Assembly: GCA_913020705.1 (NCBI GenBank) | Contig: CAJWBY010000056.1 | Span: 1-24,718, forward strand | Length of the DNA: 24,718 nucleotides | From: an uncultured Colwellia sp. | GTDB lineage: Bacteria; Pseudomonadota; Gammaproteobacteria; Enterobacterales; Alteromonadaceae | Direction of reading: 5' to 3' | Shown: positions 1 to 13,400 of the stretch, piece after piece | Layout of the letters: the number at the start of each line of letters is the position of its first letter | Numbering within the stretch: position 1 is the first letter of the stretch | Position numbers and translations under genes: made by a program | The notes under the pieces: generated by a model | Database searches by the model: none | Told to the model about the DNA's origin: nothing | Seen by the model: the letters and a program-made list of their open reading frames with translations, nothing else

Positions 1-2
1 CT

Positions 3-188
3 GAAACGTGGGTTGTACTGGTAGAACCCGTCGAGCTGCGAAATAACGCGGAGTCGTTTATCGAGAGTTCGGAGATTCCTTCCGATCTGTTTAGCTGGAT
101 GGAAGTGCAAAAGCGATGGGCGAACCATCCCGTTGCGACCGCCAGTCGTTTATCCGTTGGATATATCGGTAAGCATTGGAAAATCTAA
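3..188 (+). CDS. C-terminal end of an unidentified protein (partial, enters from the left edge)
   Basis: An open frame runs from the window edge to a TAA at 186-188, giving about 61 residues (starting ETWVVLVEPVELRNN and ending GYIGKHWKI). I do not recognise the family. The base composition is clearly GC-richer than the rest of the window, which suggests a different origin. On the opposite strand, positions about 161-206 still read as TonB-dependent receptor sequence, so the last eight or so codons of this ORF probably come from the receptor DNA. The original C-terminus may therefore have been replaced at a junction near 150-165. Whether this is a living gene cannot be told from the fragment. 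Confidence 0.5.
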   Translation, partial: ETWVVLVEPVELRNNAESFIESSEIPSDLFSWMEVQKRWANHPVATASRLSVGYIGKHWKI

Positions 189-593
189 TTCAGTTGTCGC
201 GCCATTTTATGATTTATGATTTAGAATTTTACCATTTACTATTAATAGATATGTTGTATCTCGGTCGTTGATAGTTCCACGAATTCCTATATGTTGTGAA
301 CCATAGTTATGATTTACAATTTGAAGATTCGGAACCATTATATCGAGTAATTCATACATGCTCCGAGCACCGGAATTATCTATTTGATCGCTACTAATAA
401 CTGTTGCTGAAGCAGGCACCATATGAGTGTTTGTCTCTGTAAGAGATCCAATTTTTACTTCCATTAATTCTTCAAGAGATAAGTCGAATAAATTATTGAT
501 ATCATCAGAAGTAGGTGTGGAATTGGCAGTGGTAGACAATAAAATTAAAAATAAAATAATCGTACGGGAAAAATTTTTCGGCATAAATGACAT
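161..593 (-). pseudogene. Truncated TonB-dependent receptor (signal peptide and start of plug domain only)
   Basis: The frame opens with ATG at 593 (a second ATG lies 3 codons in) and a signal peptide (FSRTIILFLILLSTTANS). It continues into a TonB-dependent receptor plug domain: LSLEELMEVKIGSLTET, PASATVISSDQI, YELLDIMVPNLQIV, IGIRGT and YLLIVNGKILNHKS. A TAA stops it at 207-209 after 128 codons. In the same frame the next codons still read NGATTELDFPMLTDI, which matches the usual plug continuation (GA.TE.D.PML.DI), and the homology ends near 162. The gene therefore has a nonsense codon and has also lost its remaining plug and whole beta-barrel; full-length receptors usually exceed 600 residues. 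No TonB-dependent transport can be expected. The ligand (siderophore, vitamin B12 or other) cannot be inferred from the remnant. Confidence 0.8.
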
Positions 594-1483
594 AAATAAA
601 TTATTGTTTTATAGAGTGTATGTAATGGATTGAATTTTGAAAAGAAAATGAACGAAATTAGAATTAATTGCATATTTACATCTAACTAAAAGGAGAAGTA
701 ATGAAATTGATCCGTAATCAATACCAAACAGGAACAGTGCTTTTCGTTCATCTAACTGATAAAAAATTTGAAGTGAACCTGATATCGTATTGGGCGCACT
801 ATTTTCACTCTGTTTTTGGTCGCTAAAAGCACCTAGAGCGTTGTAAAAGTGAGCGTTAGAGGTACGTTCCCTTAATATATTACTTAACCTTGCGCCGTTT
901 TACTATATAGAAGAGTTATTGACTAACGTTCGTTTTTACTACAAGTTTTGTGTAATAGCCTTAACTTCTATAAATCATGGCTTCAGGTCATTTGAACATA
1001 TTTCAAATTTCTAAGGATCAGCTTTTTATTAAAAAACCAATTCTTTGGCTAAATGAGAAATAGAGCTTGGTGCTAAGCCTTCCTTGTTTCTGATTACCCA
1101 AACATCATCAACAATGCAAAAAAGACAACAAGTTAATATAAATAACGCCACTTTCTTAAAGTGATATGAACATTGAATAGTTGCTGTTAATTCAGCTAAA
1201 CGATTTTAGCCCATGGCTCTTAAATTATTGTTCACATCTAAATATGCACCTTTATTTTTAATCCGATAAACATAAACAAATCATATACATTGTAAAACAT
1301 TAATTTTTTGCATTAACTATGTTGCTGTGTTGTTATCCTGAGCGAAATGTGGGAGAAATGTGAATTAAAAGTGATTAAAAATTAGCAAAAATTAAATTCT
1401 TAGATAGTATTATATCAAATGCATGGAGCTGTGTTTTTTACCATGTGTTGTAAAAATCCTAAAATAAAAATATGGAAGTTCAA
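594..1483. other. Mostly gene-free, AT-rich region before the giant lipoprotein gene
   Basis: Apart from the 41-codon ORF at 701-826, no convincing coding region is visible on either strand. A weak sigma70-like pair (TTGCAT at 1308-1313, 17 bases, TGTTAT at 1331-1336) could drive the lipoprotein gene with a leader of roughly 140 bases, but the -35 match is poor. Short repeats are present (GAGCGTT at 836-842 and 852-858; CGTTAG facing CTAACG between about 854 and 936), without a clear mobile-element end. I see no tRNA, riboswitch or CRISPR. Confidence 0.4.
701..826 (+). CDS. Small ORF of 41 codons with a strong ribosome binding site; unknown function
   Basis: The sequence AGGAGAAGTA directly precedes ATG at 701, a near-ideal Shine-Dalgarno and spacing, better than that of most long genes in this window. 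The product begins MKLIRNQYQTGTVLF and ends WAHYFHSVFGR. It has no obvious transmembrane helix or signal peptide and is rich in aromatic residues. I do not recognise it. It could be a true small protein, or the surviving 5' end of a larger gene lost in the rearrangement that truncated the receptor at 161-593. No partner gene is adjacent. It is supported only by the start signal. Confidence 0.35.
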   Translation: MKLIRNQYQTGTVLFVHLTDKKFEVNLISYWAHYFHSVFGR

Positions 1484-4400
1484 ATGAAAATATCTTTTCA
1501 ATTATTAATTAGAGCTATTAAGCAAGGTCTGGTTGTTACTACTTTGCTTTTTCTAACTGGCTGTTTTGACAATTCTGATGATGATCCTGTCGTGGTTGTT
1601 TCTCCTCCTCCACCAGAACCAGAGCCAGAAACTTTAGTCCTAGGTGGTGGTGGTGTTAAAGGTCCCATGGCACTTGCTGATGTTACTGTTTATGCCATTG
1701 ATCCAACGGCAGATGGTTTTAAAGGTGAAATAGCCGGTTCAGGTAATACCAATGCTGAAGCACAAATTGAAAATTTATCATTAACTTTCCCCCTAGAACC
1801 CCCTTATATATTAGAAATATCCGCAAATGAAAGTACTACGGATATAACTACAGGCCTTTTACCTGTAATTACCAATGTTAAAACATTATTAACTGATGAA
1901 CTATTATCAAGCGGTGAACAAATCTACGCCACACCATTAACAGATTTGACCGTATCATTGATTTTAAATAATGCTGATTCAGATTTGGCACCCTATACCG
2001 GTAATAATGATGGTATAACGACTAATGAAGAAATATTAGCGGCTATGACACCAGCTCAATCGCAGGTGAAGTCTACTATGGGCTTTGGCTTAGGTGACGA
2101 AATTGATATTTTCTCAACCCCCCCATTAATTAATTCGACAACTGACAGCGAAGAAGAACAAGCATCAACAGCAGCTTACCGAAGTGCAGTTGAAGCATTA
2201 ACTGCTGTGGTTTTTGAAATGCAGAACATTATCGGTGATGAAAGTATTACTACAGATAGTATTCTTACAGACATGGCCGCTGATTTATCTGATGGTGAAA
2301 TTGATGGTGCTGTTGATGGCGAAGAAATTGCAAGCTATCCAGAAGCAGCATTAGATGTTTTGGAGCAAGATCCTTCAACTTTACCTATTCCAAATGACCC
2401 TGAAGGCCGAACGGTTGCTGATGTTAAAGACGTTATTATTGAAGAAACGTCTGAAACAGGTAATGGAGATACAGATACAACAGCTTTTGAAGAAAGCGAA
2501 GAAGTTATTGTTCTAGAGCCTGCTGAAACTTCTCCAGATATTGATGGAGATGGTGTTTTAAATTCAGATGACGCATACCCTGAAGATGCCTCTGCAGATA
2601 GTGATTTTGACCAAGATGGTACACCTGATGTTGCTTATATTCTTGTCGATGGTGTTCGTAGTGAAACAATTGATGAAGCTCGTTCTGATACCGATGATGA
2701 TAATGATGGCGTCAGCGATGAAAATGACCAATTCCCTTTGGATGTATTTGAGCACACAGATACAGATTTAGATGGTACAGGTAATAATGCTGATACCGAT
2801 GACGATAATGATGGTGTTTTAGATGTCGATGATGATTTTCCTTTAGATAGCACTAAATCAGATGCCATTGACCAAGATGGTGATGGTTGGGCTGTTGGCC
2901 AAGATACTGATGATAATGATGCAGCAGTACCTGAAATAGATTTTGTTGATACTGATAATGATGGTCAAGCTGATACTGGAGGCCTAGCGCCAGACAGTGA
3001 TGATGATAATGATGGCGCAAGTGATGAAAACGACGCATTTCCACTCGATGCTACAGAATCTAAAGATTTAGATGAAGACACTATAGGTGATAATACTGAC
3101 ACTGATATAGATGGTGATGGTGTTGAAAATGACGAAGATTTATTCCCAAGAGATGCATCTGAAACCATAGATACCGATAATGACGGTATTGGTAATAATG
3201 CTGATACGGACGATGATGGAGATAATTTATCTGACGAACAAGAAGTTATTATCGGTACAGATCCATTAGATAATGATACTGATGATGATGGTGTATTTGA
3301 TGATGCTGACGCATTACCTTTAGACCCAACAGAACGTTTTGATAGTGATAACGACAGTATTGGTAATGGTTCAGATAATTGTCCATTAGTGGCTAATAGC
3401 TTTCAGGTGAATTCTGATGATGATGCTATGGGCGATGCTTGTGATCCTGATGATGATAATGACGGTGTTTTAGATGTTGATGATGGTTACCCATTAGATC
3501 CAAATCTGTCTGTTATTGAGGATGCCGATGGAGACGGTTGGCCTACAGAGCAAGATCCAGATGACACCGATGCTAATAATCCAGGAACAACATTTGTCGA
3601 TACCGATGGTGATGGTACTGGCGATACCACTGATACAGATGACGATGGTGATGGTGTTACAGATGAAGATGATCAGTTCCCATTAGATATCAATGAGTGG
3701 CTTGATACCGATGGTGATGGCACGGGTAATAATGCTGATACCGATGATGATAATGACAAGTATTCTGATACTGATGAAATACTTGCTGGCTCAGACCCTT
3801 TATTAAGTACAAGTATTCCAGCTGATTTCGATGGAGATTTTATTGCTGATGTTAGCGATGATGATATCGATAATGATGGTGTTATAAATAGCCAAGATGC
3901 TTTTGATTTTGATGCTACAGAATCAGTTGATACTGATGGAGATGGAACAGGTAATAATGCAGATACTGATGATGATGGCGATGGATTTTCTGATGCTGAT
4001 GAAATTGCAGTCGGTACAGATCCTCTTTCAGGTGCTTCAGTTCCAAATGATTTAGATGGTGATTTTATTCCTGATGCTATAGACGACGATCGTGATGGCG
4101 ATGGTGTTGCAAATGGTGACGATGCATTCCCTGATGATGCCTCTGAAACGCTTGATACCGATGGTGATGGCATAGGAAATAATACAGATACAGACGATGA
4201 TGGTGACGGTGTTGCAGATGTTGATGATGCATTTCCATTAGATGAGACTGAAACCGTAGATACTGATGGTGACGGTACAGGTAATAATGCAGATACAGAC
4301 GATGATGGTGATGGTATTGCAGATGTTGATGATGCATTTCCATTGGATGAAAGTGAAACGCTTGATACTGATGGCGATGGTATAGGAAATAATACAGATA

Positions 4401-7400
4401 CAGACGATGATGGTGACGGTGTTGCAGATGTAGATGATGCATTCCCACTAGATGAAAGTGAAACGCTTGATACTGATGGCGATGGTACGGGTAATAATGC
4501 TGATACGGATGATGATGGCGATGGCTTCTCTGATGCTGATGAAATTACAGTAGAAACTGATCCGTTAGATCCTAACAGTGTACCTGCCGATATGGATGGC
4601 GATTTCATTCCTGATGAGCTTGATGAAGATCGTGATGGTGATGGTGTAAATAATGATCAAGATGCTTTCCCAAATGATCCTGCAGAAACGTCAGATACAG
4701 ACGGTGATTTAATAGGTAATAATGCAGATAACTGCCCTGATGTTGCTAATGAAGATCAAGGTGATGTGGATGGTAACGGCGTTGGTGATGTATGTGACCA
4801 ATTTAGCTTTGATATATCTGGTCGTTGGCTAACCAGCCTTACTTTTTCCGGCACGGGTGAAAATGGAGAATGTAAAGCAGAAGAAGATGAAACATTCATT
4901 ATTCTTGCAACACAAAGTGGTGAAGTGATCACTTTAGTTGATGAAGAAGAGCAAAGTGATGCTTCAGAAATAGCAAGCGGTACAATTGACCATGCTGGGA
5001 ATTTCACTCTTACTTCAAGTGATGAAGAAAGTGATTGGGTTGTGACTGATGGCACTTACGACAGTACAAATAATAAATTTACGTTCACATTTACTGAAAC
5101 TTTGGATGCTGGCGAAAGCCATGCCTGTATGGAAACTGGTTCAATTTCAGCGCGTGGTTTTAGTGATGCCAATGAACGTGATGTCTTCACTTTAGGTGTT
5201 TCTTGGTTTGAAGGTGATGATGACCGAAATAATAACGGTGAAATTGAAACGCTAGAATACGAATATGGCACTTTGATGGACTCCACGCCTGAAGCTCAGT
5301 TTATTTTTGATATTCAAAGTGATGCATGGGTTATTGGAGAAGAAGATAACTTTGATCGCTTTGTAACTGAAACAGGTATCGTAGTCAATGAAGACCGATT
5401 TATCATATCGGGATATGTTGATAATGGAGAAACCGCAATATTAAGTGGTGCAGGTCAAAACTTAAAAGCGAATTTAACCAAAGTTGATCTTCAATCGTTA
5501 TCGTTAACGCAATTACTTGATGACGAATATATGGGAGTAATTGGAAGTGATGTTAGTTTCTCTGACGGCGCTGAAGGCTACTTTATTGAATTTGTTCGTG
5601 ATAGTAATGCATATGAATTTTACTGTGATGACTGGCTTGAACAGCAATATAATTGTAGTAATGGTATTCCAATTGATTGGGATGATAATGGAGCAGAGTT
5701 AGCAAGTAACTTATCAGAAATAGTGCATTTACCTAGTACAGGTAAAAATGAAGTAAATGGTGGGATTTGGGTAGGTGGCCAAAATGGTTATTCAATCCAA
5801 GCTTATTTATTTTCAAATGATGGCACCATAAATGGTAGTAATTTAGTTGCAAAATTCATTAAACATATTGATAACGGTGAATCACCAATTCTTTTAGATA
5901 CTGTATCAGTGACTAAAGAAACACTTGGCAATAATGATTTATATTCATATAGCATTCCAACATCTATTCAAGATTTACTGGTTGGTGAAATTGATGATGA
6001 AGAATTAATGCCATTTGTCTTTGAAGATAACGAAACAGAATCTGGGCAAACAGTCGTTCGTCGTGGTTATGTAAAAGTTGCAGGTTCGGAACAAATTGAT
6101 GAGTTATTATTCAATGATATAGCGAAAGCTGAGATATTATCGGCATTTAGCTTTGACGACTTAGATGAAGATGGTATTCCTGATAAGTTTGATGAAGATA
6201 TAGATGGAGATGGGTATTTAAATGATGAAGACGACTTACCGCTAAATGGGAGTGAATGGACGGATACTGACGGCAATGGAATAGGTGATAATTCGGATCC
6301 TGATATCGATGGTGATGGTGTTCTAAATGAAGATGATTTAGATCCGATTGATAACACAGTCAGTGAAGCATTAACATTTGATGCATCTCTTTTAAATTCT
6401 TCATACATAGCTATTAGTGAAGGGAAGCTTGAAAATCCTGATTTTGCTTTAGGTTTTTCAAATGGTCAAACATATAACTTTGCTAACGAAGCGTTAACTA
6501 AAAGTACAAGGTTTAACCAAGAAAATTTCGGTTATGCCTTTGCAAATGATGTGATGACGTTAAATATCATGTCAGATATTTCATCGTCAAGTTGGATTCA
6601 AGTCAGAGAACTCAGTGACTATGGTTTAGCCTCAGAAGAAGCTATTAATAACTTTATAGAAAATAATGGCGATGAATATCAAGTTGAAGTGTCAATTACT
6701 GAAACAATGAGTACTTGGCAATTAATAGAAAAATCTTCTGGCTTTGACCGTTTCTGGCAAGTAACTATGAATAACTATGTCATTGTAAATGAATGGGAAC
6801 GAGAGCAATTAACGGGTTCTATTGATGAAATACCTGTTGAGGTTATAGAAGATGGTTCTAGTACGACATTACATTATTTAGACCAATTAGCATCTGTTGC
6901 TTGGACAGAAAGTGAATTATTAAGTAGTTCATGGGCGCTTCCTATTTTCGCTGATATAGAAAACGAAGATCAATGGTCTCGTATTCGAAGTGACATTGTT
7001 ACATTCGCGGATAATGGAACAGCTGAAACCATGGTTTATGGTGAATCTGTTAGCTGGGAAATAGATAGTAATGGGCTATTACAGATAGCCATAGACGAAT
7101 CCACTACAATGTCATTACAAAAAGTTAAAAGCTATGACACTGGTTATGCAATTTACTTAACTGTTTCAAACGCACAAACAACTTTAGCTAGTTATAACTT
7201 AGGTGTTATGCAAGTTGATGGAGCTTCAGTAGATATGTTTGTAAATAGTTATTTGCAAAACAGTTTTAGCTTAACAAATCCTGATGCATTTAATGACGAA
7301 GGTGAATTGACTGAGTTATTTGGTTTCCGACTTGAAAGTACAGGAGATAAAGTTACCCGTATCACTGATAAATACTTCGATTTAGATTATGAAGGGAGTG

Positions 7401-10400
7401 GTTGGGACAGATGGTTTTGGCAAAAAGAAGGTGAAACGGTATCCATTTCAAGCCATTGGCAAAGTGAAGGGGAGCATTATTCATCATGTGATGCAGAAAA
7501 TGATGATCAGTGTAATCGCTTCAGAATTCGTAAATGGCAACCGCTTGCTAAAGTTGATAATCGTTTATATGTCTTAGAGTGGGAAGAACGAAACAATAAT
7601 ACGTGGGAATTCCCATCAACTGATGAAGACTTATATATTGCTATAGCTCCTCGTATTCAATTCTACGAAGTTTATGATATCGATTCTGATAAAGACGGTA
7701 TTTTAGACAGTGTTGATTCAGATGATGATAATGATGGCGTAAGTGACGAAGAAGATGCATTCCCGTTTGATCGAAATGAATCGGAAGACACTGATGGTGA
7801 TGGTTTAGGTAACAATGCGGATAATGACGACGATAACGATGGGGTTAACGACGACGATGATGCTTTTCCAAATGATGAAACTGAATCGGAAGACACTGAT
7901 GGTGATGGTATTGGTGATAACTCAGACACTGATATCGATGGTGATGGCGTATTAAATGATAATGACATCGACCCATACGATAATGCGGTGACTGAAGCCT
8001 TAACATTTACTGATGCAGATCTATTACCTTCTTATATTGCTATTTCTAAAGGGTATTTAACTAACCCGGATTACCGTTTAGGTCAGACAAATGGTGATAC
8101 TTACACGTTTGATAATAATCTTTTGATTGTAAATACTCCACATGTAGATAACGCATATAATTATGCTTTCAGTGATAATGTGATGACGGCTACTCCTGAA
8201 ACACATGTTGAAACAACTACTTATATTAATGTAAGTGATTTAGCTGATATGGGTATTATTTCATGGGATGCCGCAGACACATTTATTGAACAAAATGGTG
8301 ATTATCAACTTGAAGTTTCACAGATTGAAGTTTTCTTTAAATGGCAACGTTTAGCTATTGATGAGGAGTACTATCGTTTTTATAAAACTTCAACTGTATC
8401 TTACAATCTCATAAAAGATTGGGAGCGTGAACAGTTACTTGGGTCTGTTGAAGCCGAAGATGTAGCTTTAGAAAATGAATCAACCATTGTTAGCGTTCTT
8501 GATCGCTCAACCATTGAGCTGATTGCATGGACAGAAGCTGAGCTGTTAGCTCAATCATTTGCTATGCCGCTCATCTTGGACTTAGATAATGAAGATCAAT
8601 GGTCTAGAGTTTCAAGCGATATTTTTACTTTTGAAAGTATTGGGAGTAATGAAGGAACAGTTACGGGTCAAATGTCTGGTTTAAGTTTTGATTGGCATAT
8701 TGATGGTTCAGGCTTATTACAAATAACTGATACGACAGGATTAACAGTTACGGCTCAGAAATCAAAAGTTTATCAAGACAGTTATAGTGTTTTATTTACT
8801 ATGACCAATGGAGAAATAACCCTAAGTGAATATTCATTAGTTGTTCCAGTTCAAGACGGGGCTAGCGTAACTCCTTTAGTCAATAAATATTTGCAAAATA
8901 GTTTTAGTCTTACAAATCCTGCTGCATATAACGATGACGGTATTTTAACAGACTTCTTTGGCTTTAGACCTGAAAGTGGCGGCGCACGTGTAACACGTGT
9001 TCTATCAAGTGAATTCGATTTTGATGAATATCAAAATGGTTGGGACCGTTGGTATTGGGAAGCTGATGAAAACAATTTGGTGACAATACAGAACCATAGC
9101 CATAGTGAACAAGGGAATAATGCTCAATGTAGTCCAATGTATGACGACCAATGTAATCGTTACCGCTTACGTAAGTGGCAACCATTAGCGCAAGTAGGAG
9201 ATAGAATTTATGTTTTAGAATGGGAGGAGCGTAACGGAAATGCTTGGAACTTCCCTTCTGAAGAGGAAGATCTATATGTTGCAATTGCAGCCCGCATACA
9301 ATTTTATCAAGTACATGATATTGATTCAGATAAAGATGGTCTGCTAGATAGTGTTGACACTGATGATGATAATGATGGTGTAATTGATGAGGATGATCAC
9401 TTCCCATTTGACCCATTTGAAACTTTAGATAGTGATAACGATCTTGTAGGTAATAATTACGATAACGATGATGATAATGATGGTGTAAATGATGAAGATG
9501 ACGCATTTCCATTTGATCCTAATGAATGGTTAGACACTGATGAAGATGGTGTTGGCGATAACTCAGATCCTGATATTGATGGCGATGGTGTTGTAAATGA
9601 AGATGATATAGCCCCTGAAAACAATGATGTAGGTGAGGCAATGCCATTTATTGAAGCTGATTTACTTACAAGTTATGTGAGAATTTCAGAAGGTTATTTA
9701 GAAAATCCTGATTTTGGAATTGGTCAATCAAATGGTGACACTTATAACTTTGATAGTGGCGTATTAACTGAACATACCCCATTCGAACAAAGAGGTTACA
9801 GCTATAGTTTTACAAACGATGTGATGACTAAGATTCCACAGTCTGATATTGAATCTTTTGATAATAAAACGGTAACCGAGTTGATGGAAATTGGCCTTGT
9901 CAGTGAAGAAGCCGGAAATGAGTTTATCATAAACAATGGTGATAACTACATAGAGGTTGCTTATACCGAGGTGCAGTCAACTTGGCAGTTATTAACACCT
10001 GAAAATGGTTATGAACATTTTTGGCAAATGACGACATCTAGCTTATCTATTGTTGACGATTGGAATCGTGAGCAGCTATTGGGTTCTTTAGAACCTGAAC
10101 TATTTCAAATGGAAAGTGGTTCATCTGTATTGACGCTTGATAATTTGGAAACTTTGCCCAATTTAGGTTGGACATCTACCGAGTTACAAGAGAAAACTTG
10201 GGCATTGCCAATAGTTGTTGATCTGGAAAACGAAAATCAATGGTCTAGATTGAGTAGTGATTTAGTGTCATTTAATAATGATGGCACCGGTAATACAGCA
10301 ATTTTTGGTATTACCTTTGACTGGTCGATTGATGTTGATAATATTTTAGCTATAGCGTTGCATACTGGCGAATTAATTGAAATCACTAAATCGAGAGCAT

Positions 10401-13400
10401 ATGAAACAGGTTTCGGTGTTTATGTAACGGCTAACCATGGTGATGTAACATTTACTTCGTTTAGCCTTATTGTGTCGCAAGATGAAACAGCGACAATTGA
10501 ACCATTACTGAATAACTATTTACAAAATAGCTTCAGCTTAACAAACCCTGATGCTTATAACGAACAAGGTGAATTAACAGACTACTTTGGTTTTAGGTTA
10601 GAGGTATCTTCAAATGTAACTCGAATTTGGGACAAAGAGTTCAATTTTGACGACTATGGAAATGGTTGGGATCGCTGGTCATGGTTTGAAAATGAAACTA
10701 ACCGTATTAATATGTTCAGCAATAGAGCTGAAAATGGTGATAATTTATGTCATGCAGAAACTAATGATTATTGTAATCGTTTTAGAAATCGATACTGGCA
10801 GCCCTTAGCTCAAGTAGGTAATAGAATTTACGTTTTAGAGTGGGAAGAAAGAAACAATAATACCTGGACTTTCCCTTCTGTAGAGGAAGATTTTTATGTT
10901 GCAATTCCTCCTCGTGTTCAGTTCTATGAAGTGCTTGATATCGACTCAGATCATGATGGTGTTTTAGACAGTATTGATCTAGATGATGACAATGATGGTG
11001 TAAATGATGATGTAGATGCGTTCCCATTCGATTCATCAGAGTCAATGGATTCCGATGGTGACGGTGTTGGCGATAACTCTGATGCTTTCCCTAATGACTC
11101 AACAGAAGTATTAGACAGTGACGGTGATGGCGTTGGTGATAACGGAGATGCATTTCCATATGATCCAAACTATACAACAGGAACTCTTTTAGCAGATATA
11201 ACATTTGTTGATAGTGAGTTTGAACAATGTGTTATTGATCACTTAAATGGTGATCAATACATTGAACGTTTAGAGCACTTAGATTGTGGCTGGAGAAATA
11301 TAACAAACTTAAGTGGCTTAGAGCAGTTGTTTAACTTGCGTGATTTATATCTAGATGGTTTATCATTAGTAAATGACTATAGCGCGGTCGCTAATTTGAC
11401 TAACCTAAGGGTATTTACTGCAAATCATAATCCAGAATTTTCTAATGCAAACTTATTATCATTAGAAAATCATCCATCTTTAATTCATATCGGTGTTTCT
11501 GAAACAGCAGTGACTGATATCAGTCCTTTAGCTACAATATCAACTTTAGAAGAGTTGTATATTATGGGGCAGGATGGCTTTTATATTGACTTAACACACC
11601 TTACCTCTTTACCTAATTTTAAAGGCTTATCAATTCGTCGTAATCAGATGATTGATGAAGCGATGTTTGCGCAAATTGCGAATATTTCTTCGTTAACTCA
11701 GCTGCGTATCCATAATGATATTAGTGTGAATGACTTAGCTATTTTACTTTCCCTTTCTAATCTTGAACAACTAGATTTAGGTTGGGGAAGTGGCTTAGGT
11801 GATGCCGAATTTGAAACCTTAATGTCAACCCATCAAGGAGTGAAATTTTTAGAATTCCAAGGTGTACCCATCACCAGTTTAGCACCTATCAACCACCTAT
11901 GGGACGTTCACTCCGTTAACATCCAAAATACAAATATTTCTGATTTATCAGCGTTATTTATCAACGGTAATATGTATGACAACCCATTACCAAATTTAAG
12001 CTATGTAAATATTAATATGTTACCTGTGTTAGAAAATTCAGAGATTGAATATCAAGTACAAAGATTACGAGAATTTGGTATTCACGTTGAGGGTGAACTA
12101 GCATATGGCCAGCTATTAGAAACGTATTTGAATGAAATTGATGATTTAGCCCTTAGGCAATGTTTGATTGATAATACCGGAGACCAATTGGTTACCGGTC
12201 AGTTACAGTCTTTATGGTGTAATGGAGCATCAATAACAGAGGTTTGGGGATTGTCAGCGTTTTATAACCTTGAAGAAATTCATTTAAATGGTACTGCTAT
12301 TACCCAAATTCATGGTGAGTTTGACAGTATGCACAAACTTCGTTTTGTAGATGTAGGTAATACGCAATTAAACAATTTAGGCGGGTTAGAGTTTTATTCG
12401 CATCTAGAGGGTTTGGTTGTAGATAATTTACCATTAGAGAATCCTTCACAAGTAGATAGTTACTTAGGTGGTGGGTTATCTGGCATAGTCCGTACTGAAA
12501 TGCTTGCTGATGTTACTTTTACAGATGCAGGTTTAACTACGTGTTTTAATGATAATAAAGGTGATCTAATTTATGTTGCTGAATTACACGACTTAAATTG
12601 TTTCAGTGATGTTGCTATGTCTAGTATTGAAGGCTTAGATCAACTATTTGGTTTACGTAATCTGTCTATTCCGAATGACTTAAACGTCGATGTTGTGATC
12701 ATAAGTGATTACAGCCCTTTATTTAACTTACCGCAACTTGAAAGTTTAAACATTGACAGTCATGCATTTAACGATAACGATCTTATGAATTTCACTGCAT
12801 CTATTAGTGGAATTCGGTTAAGAGATTTAGCACTGAATAATACTGATGTTACTGATTTAAATAATTTAACGAATACTAAAAATCTTAACTTTGTACATTT
12901 ATGGGGTGATACAACTTTTGATTTATCTCCTTTAGCTAACTTACCTCATTTAAATGGTTTGGCGTTAAGTACACATCAGCTTGATAGTAGTGATGTAAAT
13001 GTAGATGCCGTAAAGTTACTAGATTTACCACACTTACACACTTTATATTTACACGGGCCATTAACGACCAATGAAGTGAGTGATAGTGACCCTAGTGGCG
13101 TGATACCTGAAATGATAAACCTTAAGTTTTTGTCTATTGGTTTTGATGACTCTGTAAATGATGCATTTTTATCTACTATCGCTTCCACACTACCTAATTT
13201 GAGTTGGGGGTTGGAATTGAATAACTCATCTATTTCAAATTTATCACCGATTGAATCTCTTGTTGATTTATCCTTTTTGTCTATTAGTGAATCCTTAGTA
13301 ACGGACTTAACACCTGTAATTAATCTAAGGAATACGCAAGATCAATTACAACTAGATGATGAATTTCAGCAACTGATGATGACTATCAATATTCAAAATA

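Noticed and set aside
427..633. 68-codon plus-strand ORF
   Set aside because: It lies antisense to the start of the TonB-dependent receptor remnant and has no start signal.
836..940. Possible integron attC site (CGTTAGA ... CTAACG and upstream CATCTAAC)
   Set aside because: The core positions do not match the GTTRRRY consensus in the required order, no matching inner boxes are found, and no integrase is visible.
3673..4608. 311-codon serine/proline-rich ORF on the minus strand, and similar minus-strand Ser- or His-rich frames elsewhere in the lipoprotein gene
   Set aside because: They are exact antisense shadows of the Asp-rich TSP3 codons (GAT/GAC read as ATC/GTC or shifted to TCA/CAT). 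They have no ribosome sites, and their composition follows from the sense repeat.
3704..4693. Regular repeat array that might be a CRISPR
   Set aside because: Units are in-frame protein-coding repeats of 105 and 225 bp without unique 30-base spacers, and no cas genes are present.
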